64,000 nt of DNA from Triglochin maritima. Taxonomy: Eukaryota; Streptophyta; Magnoliopsida; Alismatales; Juncaginaceae. The DNA lies in assembly GCA_963682175.1 (NCBI GenBank), contig OY821792.1:1005501-1069500 (forward strand). Reading direction: 5' to 3'. The notes under the pieces are model-generated. The model did no database searches. It was given only the letters and a program-made list of their open reading frames with translations, and was not told where the DNA came from. Positions 25,816 to 37,572 of the stretch are shown here, one piece after another (within the stretch, counting starts at the first letter, position 1; the number at the start of each line of letters is the position of its first letter). The position numbers and the translations under genes were made by a program.

Positions 25816-28349
25816 GTGAAAAAACATTTCAAGACAAATAAAGAGGAAAGTTCTAATGTCAAAATCCTTGAACTCGATGTTAAAAAACAAAATTGTAACC
25901 CATCGTTGGAGGATAAAAATAAATTAATGGTCCTAGATGACATGGAAATCTACTGGAGACAGAGATCTCAAATCCAGAATACCCATTTTCTGGGATGTTG
26001 TCTTCCCCGAAAAAATATCAATGCAGGACGATCTCATCCAAAAATTCACGGTAAAGGAAGTCAAAGAAACAATGTTTAAGCTAAAACCAAGAAAAGCCCC
26101 TAGTCCTGACGACTTCAATATAAAGTTCATTCACCAATACTGGCCTCAGTTGAAACAACATATAATCGAACTCTTTGAGAGAATGTCTGAAAACCAGCTA
26201 GGTAAACAAGAATTCCTAGACTTTAACCAATGCTTTATAACATTAGTTCCAAAAAACCCAGTTATTGAAACTGTAAAGGACCTTCGTCCAATTTCGCTAA
26301 TTTCGAGCATCTATAAGATTATCGTAAAAGTGTTGACTACTCGTCTTGGGGAAAAAATTAAGGAAATAATTCCAAACACTCAATCTGCCTTTCTCAAAGG
26401 TAGACAAATTTCTGACACAATCATAGCAGCACAAGAAATGGTCCACCACTTGCATAAGAAGGGTGATGGGGGAATTATCCTAAAGATTGACTTTTAAAAA
26501 GCATTTGATAAATTAGATTGGACTTTCCTTTTAGCAAACCTTCAAGGTCTCGGATGCTCAAAACAGTGGTGTGATTGGATTGAGCTGTGTATATCCACCT
26601 CAAAAGCCTCCGTTATTATCAATGGAAACTCGGAAGGATACTTTAGAAGAAAATATGGGGTCCGACAAGGAGACCTACTCTCCCCATTGCTATTCATTAT
26701 AATGGCAAATTTCCTTACTAATTTCCTTTCGACTGGGGGTACACAATGAACTCATTAAAGGAATCAAATTAAGAGATGAAAATATTATTAACATGCAATT
26801 CGCAGATGATACTATTCTTTTCCTCAAACCAAGCATGGATAACATCATAAACACGAAAAGAATTTTGGTTATTTTTTAACACATATCAGGATTAAAAATA
26901 AACTTTGAAAAATCAAGCATTACCGGAGTATATGTCACCAACAACGATATGATCATGTTCCAAAATATTTTAGGTTGCAACTCTTGTACACTGCCCTTTA
27001 AATACTTGGGTATCCCGTTACAACCTAAAACTGGTCCGCAATCCCAATGGAACAACATCATTCAAAAAATGAAAAATAAAATAAGTAGTTGGACTACTAA
27101 ACATTTATCCATTGGTGGCAGACTAACAATGATTAATGCGGTGATCACTCCCATGGCATCCTACTACATGGCATGTCTCAAAACACCCAAAGGAATCATC
27201 AAAATATTGAACAACTATGTCGTAACTTCTTATGAAATTCTTCTACTGAACATTCCAAAATCAAAAACTTATTTAATTGGCATAACTTGTGCCAAAATAA
27301 ACGTATGGGTGGGCTGGGAATTTTAAAGATCGAGAATCATAACCTCAATATGAGAATAAAAAAATTGTGGAATGTCCTGAGTGGAAAAGTCACTCTTTGT
27401 AACCTAATTATAAAAAACAAATACCAGGACTCAACCCAAAAGCTAGGCATGTTCCCAAGCAATAAAAGAAACATTGCTCCGTTCGTTAGAGACTTAATAA
27501 ATTGGATACCTACCGTATGCAACTATTGTTCCGTCTCAGTAGGCAATGGACAAAGAACATTGTTCTGGTTTGATATTTGGTTTAACAATAAATCAATAGT
27601 TGAAAGCCACTCAGAACTAGGGGTGAGCAAAATTCGGTTCGATCCGGGTGTCCGGACCGAACTTTTTCGGTCCGGTCTTAGGTCCGGGAGACCACGGTAT
27701 TTCGGTCTTCGGTCCGGTCAAAGACCGAAATTTTAAGGGTTAAATTCGGGTTTTGGACCGAACCGGACCGGACCGAACCGAATTTATTCGGTCCGGGCTT
27801 CCAAAAGTTTCGGTCTTCGGTCCGGTCCGGTTCGGTCTGATCCCGGACCAAAGCTCACCCATACCCAGAACTCTTCAGAGCGTCCAAACAACCATTGATA
27901 ACTTTAAAAAGATTCTGGGAAGATGACCCATTATCACAAACTTGGTTTAGAAGACAATTCCGAAACTCAATAACTAAGTTAATCATTAACGATATTTATG
28001 TACTATATCTTGGTTTCCAACCGTCCTACTTGGATGATAAACGCCATTGGAAACTAAGTAAAAGTGGACTCTTCACAGTAAAGAGCTTCTATAATCTTCT
28101 AAACAATAACGGGGAGAATTATCCATTATATAAAACCATTTGGAAATCGTATAGCCCATCAAAAGTAAAAGTCTTCCTTTGGATTTTATATGAACATAAA
28201 CTTCTAACACTGGATAATATCATCAAACGTAGGGTCCCAGTCGAGCCAATATGCCCGATGTGTGGCATAGAATCGGAAACGATCAACCATATTTTCTTCA
28301 CTTGCTCCTTTGCTAGTCAATTTTGGGAAAGAGGAATGAGAATGGACTT
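25816..28349 (+). mobile_element. 5'-truncated L1-type LINE, reverse transcriptase part
   Basis: The segment starts in the linker before the RT domain (MEIYWRQRSQIQ). RT motifs follow in order: KAPSPDDFNIKF, LRPISLISSIYKII, NTQSAFLKGRQISD, KAFDKLDW, YGVRQGDLLSPLLF and the catalytic FADD (26799-26810). A zinc-binding RVT region with CPMCGIESETINHIFFTC ends near 28330. No endonuclease or ORF1 is seen. In-frame stops (26495 just before KAFD, 26877) and frame breaks (near 26745 and 27240) show it is dead. It is interrupted by a MITE at 27619 and by the Tekay-like element at 28350. Confidence 0.85.
27619..27864. mobile_element. hAT-like MITE in the LINE
   Basis: An insert of about 246 bp opens AGGGGTGAGC and closes GCTCACCCAT plus a few bases, so the ends are inverted repeats. 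It is flanked by TCAGAACT (27611-27618) and CCAGAACT (27865-27872), an 8-bp duplication with one mismatch, typical of hAT elements. The interior is a dense array of CGGTCCGG/GGACCGAA words capable of heavy self-pairing. No ORF. Confidence 0.75.
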
Positions 28350-28475
28350 TGTAATAACCTAATCTAAACACCTAAATTAAACTAAACTAAACCTAATTAA
28401 TCTTAATTAAGCTTGCTACAATGAAGCATGAGGTGGAGAGTGAGGTGGAGGTTGGATAAGATTTGGTTTTTTTCC

Positions 28476-28483
28476 TATAAATA
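28476..28483 (+). promoter_or_regulatory. TATA box of the Tekay-like LTR
   Basis: TATAAATA 127 bp into the LTR predicts a start near 28508. U3 would then be very short and the palindrome array would lie in the transcribed leader. Confidence 0.6.
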
Positions 28484-28772
28484 GAGGTGTTAGGTTTTAA
28501 CTAAAACGTTTCTTCATTGTTTGGATTATCAGAGAGTGAGAGAGGCGATTTCTTTGGAGAAGAAGAAGGAGAGAAGAAGTGAAGAAGAAGAAGAAGAAGA
28601 AGAGGAGAAGAAGTGGGTTGGGTTTGCCAAAGCTTGGGAGACTTCCACGAACGTCAAAAAGGTATGCCAAATCTTCATTATAACTCACATAAGCCTTGTG
28701 AGTGTTGGGTATCGACGTTGGTGTCGAATTCCCCGTCGGATTGCAACCTATTCAGAGGTTGAAGACGACGAT

Positions 28773-29413
28773 CGGTCGACCGGTGCCTGTGGGCAGTCGA
28801 CCGATCCTATTATTATATTGATTTGTACCCGCGAACGGTCGAACGATGTCTATGGACGGTCGACCGTTATGCCAAATTCGTGCGGGAAAAGGGGTGATGC
28901 TGTTATCGGTCGAACGGGACCACTTAGCCGGTCGACCGAAAAACAATGAGAATGGGTCGGTTGGGGATTTTGACTTATTAAACGGTCGAACGTCCTTAAC
29001 CTTGTTCGACCGATCTATTCGATGGTAAGTCGGTTGGGAGTTTTGACCATCAAAACGGTCGACCGCTCTTTAACTTTCGGTTGACCGACTGAGCATTTTA
29101 ATTAAGCAGTAGAGTGCATGTGATGTTTCGGTCGAACTGTATAGCAGTTCCGGTCGACCGAATGCCACTTAGGCAAAATGCTGAATTTCCTGTTATCGGT
29201 TGAACGGCCCCTTGGTTCGACCGATCGGATATATATATTATATTATATAAAATTGTATAGCGTAGACCATCCAAACGGTCGACCGCTAGATGACTTTTGT
29301 TCGACCAATGGGTCGGTAATTCGGTTGGCGTGGTTCGACCGGTACACTTGTTTGTATAGTACCGAGTACTGTGTGGAGGGCCGGTCGACCGGTGTGCTTG
29401 TAGCGGTCGACCG
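28773..29413. promoter_or_regulatory. Paired palindrome array, 5' LTR
   Basis: Pair starts: 28773/28794, 28836/28857, 28907/28929, 28983/29003, 29056/29078, 29129/29151, 29197/29214, 29276/29298 and 29382/29404. Offsets are 21, 21, 22, 20, 22, 22, 17, 22 and 22. Most pairs contain one good CGGTCGACCG and one variant (CGGTCGAACG, CAGTCGACCG or TGTTCGACCG). The block lies 265-905 bp downstream of the predicted transcription start. Confidence 0.7.
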
Positions 29414-30278
29414 ATCTGCCGCAGGTTGGTGGATTTATCCACACGCGATCCGTTGAGTATAGGTTGACTACCGGCTCCGAGGCGACGGTTGATTACCGGC
29501 TTTGAGAGCGACGGATTTCACCTTCGACGAGGGCGTATTATTGTATTACTGTTGCCTCTCTTACTGAGCGGGGTGTGAGGGATGTGTGCCGTAAACCTTG
29601 GGCAATTTGCGAGGGTTTAGCAGTAGGCCGAGGATGTTCCGGCAGGGTGCGCGTATGGCGGCTCTTGGGGGAGCAGCGGCTGTCGTCTGACCCGAGTTGT
29701 GTATTCGGCGGGCTGACTCGCTCCTGGGGTGGCGGCGTGTGCCGGGGGTTCCTTCCTGCACTTTTGGGGAGCAGTGGTGTCGACTGACCTTTGTGAGGCA
29801 GCGGTGGACTAACTTGACCTTAGTGGCAGGAGTGGTTCAGTGCCGCGGAGGCGGTGAGGGCATTATTGTGGGCCCGAGGTGGATGATCATGTGCACTGCA
29901 TTGCATTGTCTTTAATTTCCTTTTTGTATTTTAGGAGGTTTGGTATACGGGGTTCCTTCAGGGAACTCAGGCATGTTTGTTTGTTTTCATTTCAGGTAGC
30001 GAGTAGCATTAGAGTCAGGTGGTGACCGAGGAGGGTGCCCCCGGGATCAGATCCTGTCCTCTTGTATATCTTTCTTTTGTTGAGGTAGTGATTACATGTG
30101 TATTCAGTTTTGTTGTAATCACAGTTGACTCATTTGTATAGTTTGACTTCCACGTGGATCTATATCTTATATATTTTATATATATGTTGGTTTGTTTTCC
30201 CGTGACGTGCCCTGTGTTGACCGTTGACGGTCTTTATTATTGTTTAAATTTTCCGCTGTTTTCGGGTACGTTACAATT

Positions 30279-30290
30279 TGGTATCAGAGC
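30279..30290 (+). other. Primer binding site (methionyl-tRNA type)
   Basis: TGGTATCAGAGC begins 3 bp after the 5' LTR, matching the 3' end of plant initiator tRNA-Met as used by many LTR retrotransposons. Confidence 0.85.
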
Positions 30291-30400
30291 GTTGATTCCG
30301 GCGTACTTGTCCAAAGAAACCACCTTTGAGTTAGGAAGTAGGTCTTAGAGGATCATGCATGCATATTTTATATTGATGATTGTCTTGTTTCCTTTGGGAG

Positions 30401-31405
30401 ATGCCTCCTAGACGGGGGAAGGTCGTCGCTCATACTCGCGGTGAGAGTGAGACTACGAGGGATGAGGCTTGGGAGGATGAGCGTCGGACGTTGTTCGATA
30501 CGGTCGGACGTCTGACTGAGATGCTACAACAGCAGACAGCACAGACTGGGCAGACGGGGACTGGCGCTATGCATGAGCGGTTTATGCGTCGGCATCTGCC
30601 TACCTTTCTGGAGCAGTATGACGTAGAGGCTGCGGAGGAGTGGATCTTCAGGATGCAGAAGATCTTCAGTGCTATTGGTTGTCCTCCAGAGGCGAGAGTG
30701 GGCATGGCTACATATGTTTTGGGCGGTGCTGCGTCCAACTGGTGGAGGTCCACATCTGCAGTGGTATTTGCGGACAGAGATGATATAACCTGGGAGGCGT
30801 TCGTTGGCAAGTTCAACGAGCAGTACTTTCCGCAGCATGTGCAAGATGCGAAGAGGGAGGAGTTTCTGAGTCTACAGCAGGGGGACATGACCCTGGCAGG
30901 CTACATCGGGAAGTTCAACGCCCTTGAGCGTTACTATCCCGACATGTACATCACACAGGAGCAGAGAGCTGGGAAGTTCGTCCGAGGGCTCCGGAAGCAT
31001 TTGAGGACGAAGGTGTTGACGCGTATGCCGAGCACGTTAGTCGAGGTCGTGAAGAGTGCCACTGTTCTTGATCGTGACTACAGGGAGAACTACCAGGATG
31101 AGAGGAGACCATCGGGTAGGTTCTCTGGGCGGCCAGGAGGTCAGACTGGGGGAAATCCGGGCAAGAGGCCCCGGTTTGAGGGAGCAGGAGCTGCAACACC
31201 ACGACCTGAGCCTTGTGGTAGTTGTGGCAGGTTTCACTATGAGCCGTGTTTTCTCACCGGAGCTTGTCATGGTTGTGGCCAGCTGAGCCACTTTATTAGG
31301 AGCTGTCTGAGCCGAGGAGCGGGGCCGAGCAGACCACCGGGATTACCAGCACCAGGCAGAGGTGGAGGCGGAGGTAGACCACCTTTCAGACCACAGCAGG
31401 GGTAG
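30401..31405 (+). CDS. Gag polyprotein of the Tekay-like element
   Basis: I chose the ATG at 30401 (MPPRRGK) because upstream codons are leader. The product is about 334 residues: a charged N-terminus, the capsid region of Ty3 gag (HLPTFLEQYDVEAAEEWIFR, then FNEQYFP and EFLSLQQGDMTLAGY), an R/G-rich linker, and a CCHC zinc knuckle CHGCGQLSHFIRSC near the end. It stops with TAG at 31403. The protease continues in the same frame after this stop, so gag was probably part of one gag-pro-pol frame and the TAG is a lesion, although stop readthrough is a formal possibility. Confidence 0.85.
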   Translation: MPPRRGKVVAHTRGESETTRDEAWEDERRTLFDTVGRLTEMLQQQTAQTGQTGTGAMHERFMRRHLPTFLEQYDVEAAEEWIFRMQKIFSAIGCPPEARVGMATYVLGGAASNWWRSTSAVVFADRDDITWEAFVGKFNEQYFPQHVQDAKREEFLSLQQGDMTLAGYIGKFNALERYYPDMYITQEQRAGKFVRGLRKHLRTKVLTRMPSTLVEVVKSATVLDRDYRENYQDERRPSGRFSGRPGGQTGGNPGKRPRFEGAGAATPRPEPCGSCGRFHYEPCFLTGACHGCGQLSHFIRSCLSRGAGPSRPPGLPAPGRGGGGGRPPFRPQQG

Positions 31406-34400
31406 CGCACTGGCAGAGTTTGCACCATCCAGGCAGAGGAGGCTCGTGATGGAGGCGTTGTTGTGGAAGGTACACTTCTTGTCGCTGGTTCGGTAGCTAG
31501 GGTGCTCTTTGATTGTGGCGTGACACACTCGTTCATCTCAGAGTGATTTGCGGGAGTGTTGGGTTGTACCCTTGCGATGTTGACTGCCACTTTGGAGGTC
31601 AGCACACCCCTGGGTCTGGTGGGCACTGTGGGGAGATTTGTCCCCGGCGCCACAGTTGTTTCGGGAGATCAGGAGTTTCCGGCAGACCTGGTATTGCTAC
31701 CGATGGAGGACTTTGATGTCATACTTGGGATGGATTGACTGTCCCAATATGATGTTCGAGTCTTGTGCCGTGAGAAGAAGATTTTGATCCCGAGGAAGGG
31801 TTTGCCTGATATTCTGATTAGAGGGATCAGAAGCAGAGGAGGTCGCATTATTGTATCTGCCGTGAGAGCTCAGAGACTGTTACAGCAGGGTTGTACAACA
31901 TTTTTAGCAACACTTGTGGTTGCGGAGGCAGAGTCTCAGAGGCTAGAGGACATTGAGGTGGTGCAGGAGTTCGTGAATGTTTTTCCAGCGGAGATTCCGG
32001 GTTTACCACCACACCGGGAGTTGGAGTTCGGCATAGAGTTGGTAGCTGGCACTACACCACAGTCGAAGGCTTCATACCGGATGGCACCTGCTGAGTTGAC
32101 AGAGTTGAAGAAGCAGTTGCAGGAGTTGATAGACTCTGGATTTATCAGGCCGAGTGTCTCGCCTTGGGGTGCACCAGTTTTGTTTGTGAAGAAGAAGGAC
32201 AGATCCTTGAGGATGTGCATAAACTACAGGATGCTGAACCAGGTGACAGTGAAGAATAGGTATCCCTTACCTAGGATCGAGGACCTCTTTGACCAACTGC
32301 AGTCAGCGAAGGTTTTCTCGAAGATTGACCTGCGTTCAGGATATCACCAGTTGAGGATTCGAGATGAGGACATCCAGAAGACAACTTTCAGGACGAGATA
32401 TGGACACTATGAGTTCTTGGTGATGCCATTTGGATTGACGAATGCTCCGGCAACGTTCATGGATCTGATGCACCGGACATTCAGACAGTATATTGATATA
32501 TTTGTGATTGTCTTCGTGGATGACATTTTGATCTATTCACCAGATGTGGAGCAGCACAGAGAGCATCTGAGGATTGTACTCAGCATCTTGAGGGCTCAGC
32601 AGTTATATGCTAAGTTCTCAAAGTGCGAGTTTTGGTTGGACAGAGTGGCATTCCTCGGGCACATTGTATCGGCAGAGGGGATATCAGTGGATCCGGCGAA
32701 GGTAGAGGCAGTGACACAGTGGAGGACCCCTACGAGCGTGACGGAGATTAGGAGCTTTGTTGGACTGGCGGGTTATTACTGTCGCTTCATCAAAGACTTC
32801 TCGAGATTGGCAGCACCACTGACGGCTCTGACGCAGAAGGGAGTCACCTTTGTATGGTCACAGAAGTGCGAGGACAGCTTTCAGGAGCTGAAGAGACTGT
32901 TGACCACAGCACCAGTTTTGTCATTGCCGAGTGGCACAGGTGGATTCGTGATTTATAGCGACACTTCAGGTGTTGGCTTTGGATGTGTACTTATGCAGCA
33001 CGGGAGAGTGATCGCGTACGCATCCAGACAGCTGAAGGTCCATGAGAGGAATTACCCGACGCATGATTTGGAGTTAGCAGCAGTGGTTCACGCACTGAAG
33101 ACCTGGAGACACTATCTTTATGGCGAGCAGTTTGAGGTGTTTACAGATCATCAGAGTCTGAAGTACCTGTTCTCGCAGAAGGAGCTGAACATGAGGCAGC
33201 GCAGATGGCTTGAGTTCATTAAGGACTACGATTTCACTATCTCTTATCATCCGGGGAAGGCGAACACAGTTGCAGACGTTTTGAGCCGGAAGTTGGAGGT
33301 ATCAGTAGCAGGCTTATGCATTCAGGAGTGGCGACTACTAGAGTCTTTAGTAGCAGAGTGGAGACCTTTTGCAGATAGCTCTGAAGGTGCAGTGATTCCA
33401 GGATTGAGAGTAGAGCCTCAGACAGTATCAGCAGTGATTCATGCTCAGTCTACAGATGAGGAGTTGAGCAGTTTGTTACAGTTGGCTGCTAGAGATGAGT
33501 CAGACTTCAGAGTTGGAGTTGATGGAGGTCTGAGATTCAGAGACCGTATCTGGGTGCCGAAGACAGATGACCTGAGACATGATATCATGGAGGAGGCACA
33601 CAGATCGAGATATTCCATTCATCCAGGGAGCACCAAGATGTACAAAGATCTGCAGCGGAACTTCTGGTGGCGAGGTATGAAGAAGGACGTTGCAGACTTT
33701 GTGTCGAGGTGTTTGGTCTGTCAGCAGGTGAAGATAGAGCACCAGAGACCAGCGGGGCAGATGCAGAGGATTGAGTTGCCCGAGTGGAAGTGGGAGCACG
33801 TGACGATGAATTTTGTTACGGGGCTACCGAAGACACGGAGATTTCACGACGCGATTTGGGTTATAGTCGATCGACTGACCAAGTCGGCGCATTTCTTAGC
33901 TATTAAGACCACCCTTGCTCTGGATGGTCTAGCTAAGTTATATATTGAGGAGATTGTCAGACTTCATGGTGTACCAGTCAGTATCATTTCAGATAGAGAT
34001 CCAGATTCACTTCGCGATTTTGGGAGAGTCTACACAGAGCACTGGGGACACGCCTGAAGTTTAGCACAGCTTTCCACCCACAGACAGATGGCCAGTCAGA
34101 CCGGACGATACAGACATTGGAGGACATGCTGAGAGCGTGTACACTTGACTGAGCTGGGCATTGGGATGAGCACTTGCCGCTGATAGAGTTCGCCTACAAC
34201 AACAGCTACCACTCGAGTATTGGGATGACACCATATGAGGTATTATACGGGAGACCGTGTAGATCGCCGGTATGCTGGAGTGATGTGGGCGAGAGACAGC
34301 TAGTTGGACCTGACATTATACAGTTATATTCAGAGAAGGTCGACGTGATTCGGAGACGACTAGCTACGGCACAGAGCAGGCAGAAGAGTTATGCTGATAC

Positions 34401-34845
34401 GCGGAGGCGTGAGCTGACTTTTGAGGTAGGAGATCATGTCTTCCTGAAGATCTCGCCTTCCAGAGGGGTGATGAGATTCGGGAAGAAGGGGAAGCTGAGT
34501 CCGAGATATGTCGGACCTTTTGAGATATTGGATCGGGTCGGTGAGGTGGCATATAGGATTGCTTTACCGCCACAGTTCGCAGGACTTCACAACGTCTTCC
34601 ATGTTTCTATTCTGAGGAGGTACGTGGCCGATCCAGCTCATGTGATTGAGATATCAGTACCGGAGATCCAGCAGGATTTGTCATTAGATGAGAGACCAGT
34701 TGAGATTGTAGATCAGATGGTACATCAGCTCAGGAGGAGAGCAATTCCGATGGTGAAGGTTAGGTGGCAGCATCACAGTGTCAGAGAGGCTACCTGGGAG
34801 ATCGAGGAGGATGTCAGGAGGCAGTATCCAGAGTTGTTCCGGTAA
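31406..34845 (+). pseudogene. Pro-pol of the Tekay-like element, multiply broken
   Basis: The protease region contains FDCGVTHSFIS, where the family active site is normally D-S/T-G, so the catalytic motif is altered. In-frame TGA codons lie at 31543 and 31736. An open frame from about 31739 to 34057 carries RT with FVDD (32513-32524), RNase H (32960-33120, [19 protein letters not shown]), and the integrase zinc region and core. A 1-bp loss near 34004 in the integrase core shifts the frame, and TGA near 34149 follows. The last frame (34174-34845) holds the integrase C-terminus and a chromodomain-like tail (VKVRWQHHSVREATWEIEED). The element cannot make its own integrase. Confidence 0.9.
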
Positions 34846-34882
34846 GTCTGTTTGCTTCGAATTTCGCGGACGAAATTCTTTT

Positions 34883-34890
34883 AAGGAGGG
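34883..34890 (+). other. Polypurine tract before 3' LTR
   Basis: AAGGAGGG lies 5 bp before the 3' LTR, after the conserved CGGACGAAATTCTTTT word. Confidence 0.75.
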
Positions 34891-34895
34891 TAGAT

Positions 34896-36807
34896 TGTAA
34901 TAACCTAATCTAAACACCTAAATTAAACTAAACTAAACCTAATTAATCTTAATTAAGCTTGCTACAGTGATGCATGAGGTGGAGAGTGAGGTGGAGGTTG
35001 GATAAGATTTGGTTTTTTTCCTATAAATAGAGGTGTTAGGTTTTAACTAAAACGTTTCTTCATTGTTTGGATTATCAGAGAGTGAGAGAGGCGATTTCTT
35101 TGGAGAAGAAGAAGGAGAGAAGAAGTGAAGAAGAAGAAGAGGAGAAGAAGTGGGTTGGGTTTGCCAAAGCTTGGGAGACTTCCACGAACGTCAAAAAGGT
35201 ATGCCAAATCTTCATTATAACTCACATAAGCCTTGTGAGTGTTGGGGATCGACGTTGGTGTCGAATTCCTCGTCGGATTGCAACCTATTCAGAGGTTGAA
35301 GACGACGATCGGTCGACCGGTGCCTGTGGGCAGTCGACCGATCCTATTATTATATTGATTTGTACCCGCGAACGGTCGAACGATGTCTATGGATGGTCGA
35401 CCGTTATGCCAAATTTGTGCGGGAAAAGGGGTGATGCTGTTATCGGTCGAACGGGACCACTTAGCTGGTCGACCGAAAAACAATGAGAATGGGTCGGTTG
35501 GGGATTTTGACTTATTAAACGGTCGAACGTCCTTAACCTTGTTCGACCGATCTATTCAATGGTAAGTCGGTTGAGAGCTTTGACCATCAAAACGGTCGAC
35601 CGCTCTTTAACTTTCGGTCGACCGACTAAGCATTTTAATTAAGCAGTAGAGTGCCTGTAATGTTTCGGTCGAACTGTATAGCAGTTCCGGTCGACCGAAT
35701 GCCACTTAGGTAAAATGCTGAATTTCCTATTATCGGTTGAACGGCCCCTTGGTTCGACCGATCAGATATATATATTATATAAAATTGTATAGCGTAGACC
35801 ATCCAAACGGTCGACCGCTAGATGACTTTTGTTCGACCGATGGGTCGGTAATTCAGTTGGCGTGGTTCGACCAGTACACTTATTTGTATAGTACCGAGTA
35901 CTGTGTGGAGGACCGGTCGACCGGTGTGCCTGTAGCGGTCGACCGATCTGCCGCAGGTTGGTGGATTTATCCACACGCGATCCGTTGAGTATAGGTTGAC
36001 TACCGGCTCCGAGGCGACGGTTGATTACCGGCTTTGAGAGCGACGGATTTCACCTTCGACGAGGGCGTATTATTGTATTACTGTTGCCTCTCTTACTGAG
36101 CGGGGTGTGAGGGATGTGTGTCGTAAACCTTGGGCAATTTGCGAGGGTTTAGCGGTAGGCCGAGGATGTTCCGGCAGGGTGCGCGTCTGGCGGCTCTTGG
36201 GGGAGCAGCGGCTGTCGTCTGACCCGAGTTGTGTATTCGGCGGGCTGACTCGCTCCTGGGGTGGCGGCGTGTGCCAGGGGTTCCTTCCTGCACTTTTGGG
36301 GAGCAGTGGTGTCGACTGACCCTTGTGAGGCAGCGGTGGACTAACTTGACCCTAGTGGCAGGAGTGGTTCAGTGCCGCGGAGGCGGTGAGAGCATTATTG
36401 TGGGCCCGAGGTGGATGATCATGTGCACTGCATTGCATTGTCTTTAATTTCTTTTTTGTATTTTAGGAGGTTTGGTATACGGGGTTCCTTCAGGGAACTC
36501 AGGCATGTTTGTTTGTTTTCATTTCAGGTAGCGAGTAGCATTAGAGTCAGGTGGTGACCGAGGAGGGTGCCCCCGGGATCAGATCTTGTCCTCTTGTATA
36601 TCTTTCTTTTGTTGAGGTAGTGATTACATGTGTATTCAGTTTTGTTGTAATCACAGTTGACTCATTTGTATAGTTTGACTTCCACGTGGATCTATATCTT
36701 ATATATTTTATATATATGTTGGTTTGTTTTCCCGTGACGTGCCCTGTGTTGACCGTTGACGGTCTTTATTATTGTTTAAATTTTCCGCTGTTTTCGGGTA
36801 CGTTACA
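34896..36807 (+). repeat. 3' LTR of the Tekay-like element (1912 bp)
   Basis: It pairs with 28350-30275 over its full length and contains the second copy of the palindrome array (35310-35946). It is shorter than the 5' LTR by 9 bp in the GAA tract and 5 bp in the AT tract. Confidence 0.92.
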
Positions 36808-37572
36808 GACTTAAACTTAGAAATAGGTGCCGATATCGATTTCCGACTGCATGTATCAAACCAACTTGATTTAGATCATGTGGAATGGAGTAATCTTATC
36901 AATTGTTTTTGTTGGTCTCTTTGGAAAGAAACGAATAATCGCATATTTTGACATTCCTCAAACTCTTTCTGGCAAGTGATGAATGAATGTTTCGATTCGC
37001 TAATATTTTGGACAGGATCGCGTAAACGTGGAGCGAATGAGCTCACTCAGGCTCGTCGCAAAAGGGTTAGGACAGCAAACTTCACCCCCTTGTCGGACAC
37101 CGTCACAACGCGACACAACCACCAAATGTCTCTTATTGCAGTACCAGTCGCCAACCATCAGCATGCTGGGAATCCTATTGCCTCCGGTCCATACAAGAGC
37201 GAGTTGGCGGAAATACATCACTAACGCCAGGATGGATGAATTAGCACGGGAAGAAGAAGACCGAGCAGCTGAAGAAATGGTTGCGAAGGAAGATCAAGAG
37301 ACATTCCTCGAAGCAACAATATTCTTGCCTCGTGAATCAAGATCGCTGCCGTCTACCTGACACTTAAGAAGAAGTGTACATCGGCTCTTCGAAGTCCGCG
37401 TTTTGTTTTAAGGAGTGGTTAGGACTGATATCAACCATAAAGATTGGAACTTTCGACTATATATTTATGTTTGTACGCTGGTAACTGAAACTTTGGAGGT
37501 TTGTACGGTTTAGGGGCAGTTGTGTTTGCGGCTGTTCCCATTATCTAACGAAAACCAACTAATTAAAAAAAA
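36808..37572 (+). mobile_element. LINE 3' remainder after the Tekay insertion
   Basis: Coding resemblance resumes after the GACTT duplication (FCWSLWKERNNRIF, then a stop at about 36948). A run of eight A at 37564-37571 could be the LINE tail. Short ORFs at 36976-37360 rich in charged residues lie between; I do not recognise them. Confidence 0.5.

Larger units (their letters stand above)
28350..30275 (+). repeat. 5' LTR of the Tekay-like element (1926 bp)
   Basis: Starts TGTAATAACC and ends ACGTTACA. It carries a TATA box only 127 bp from its start, a (GAA)n tract near 28567-28617, the paired palindrome block 28773-29413, and a repeated GACTACCGGCT...GCGACGG motif near 29465-29515. Confidence 0.92.
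28350..36807 (+). mobile_element. Full-length Ty3/gypsy Tekay(Del)-like chromovirus, TSD GACTT
   Basis: An 8458-bp element with two near-identical LTRs (28350-30275 and 34896-36807), a methionyl-tRNA type primer site, gag, a damaged pro-pol and a purine tract, flanked by perfect GACTT duplications (28345-28349, 36808-36812) inside the LINE. Domain order is gag, protease, RT, RNase H, integrase, chromodomain-like tail, which is the Ty3 order; the tail and the CGGACGAAATTCTT word before the purine tract suggest the Tekay clade. By manual count the LTRs differ by about 33 substitutions plus a 9-bp (GAA)n and a 5-bp (AT-rich) length change, mostly C-to-T type. That fits a fairly young but inactive insertion. 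Confidence 0.93.

Noticed and set aside
30279..30290. tRNA gene fragment
   Set aside because: Only the 12-nt primer binding site matches; no cloverleaf follows.
31403..31405. Programmed stop readthrough between gag and protease
   Set aside because: Further in-frame stops and an altered protease site nearby make simple decay more likely.
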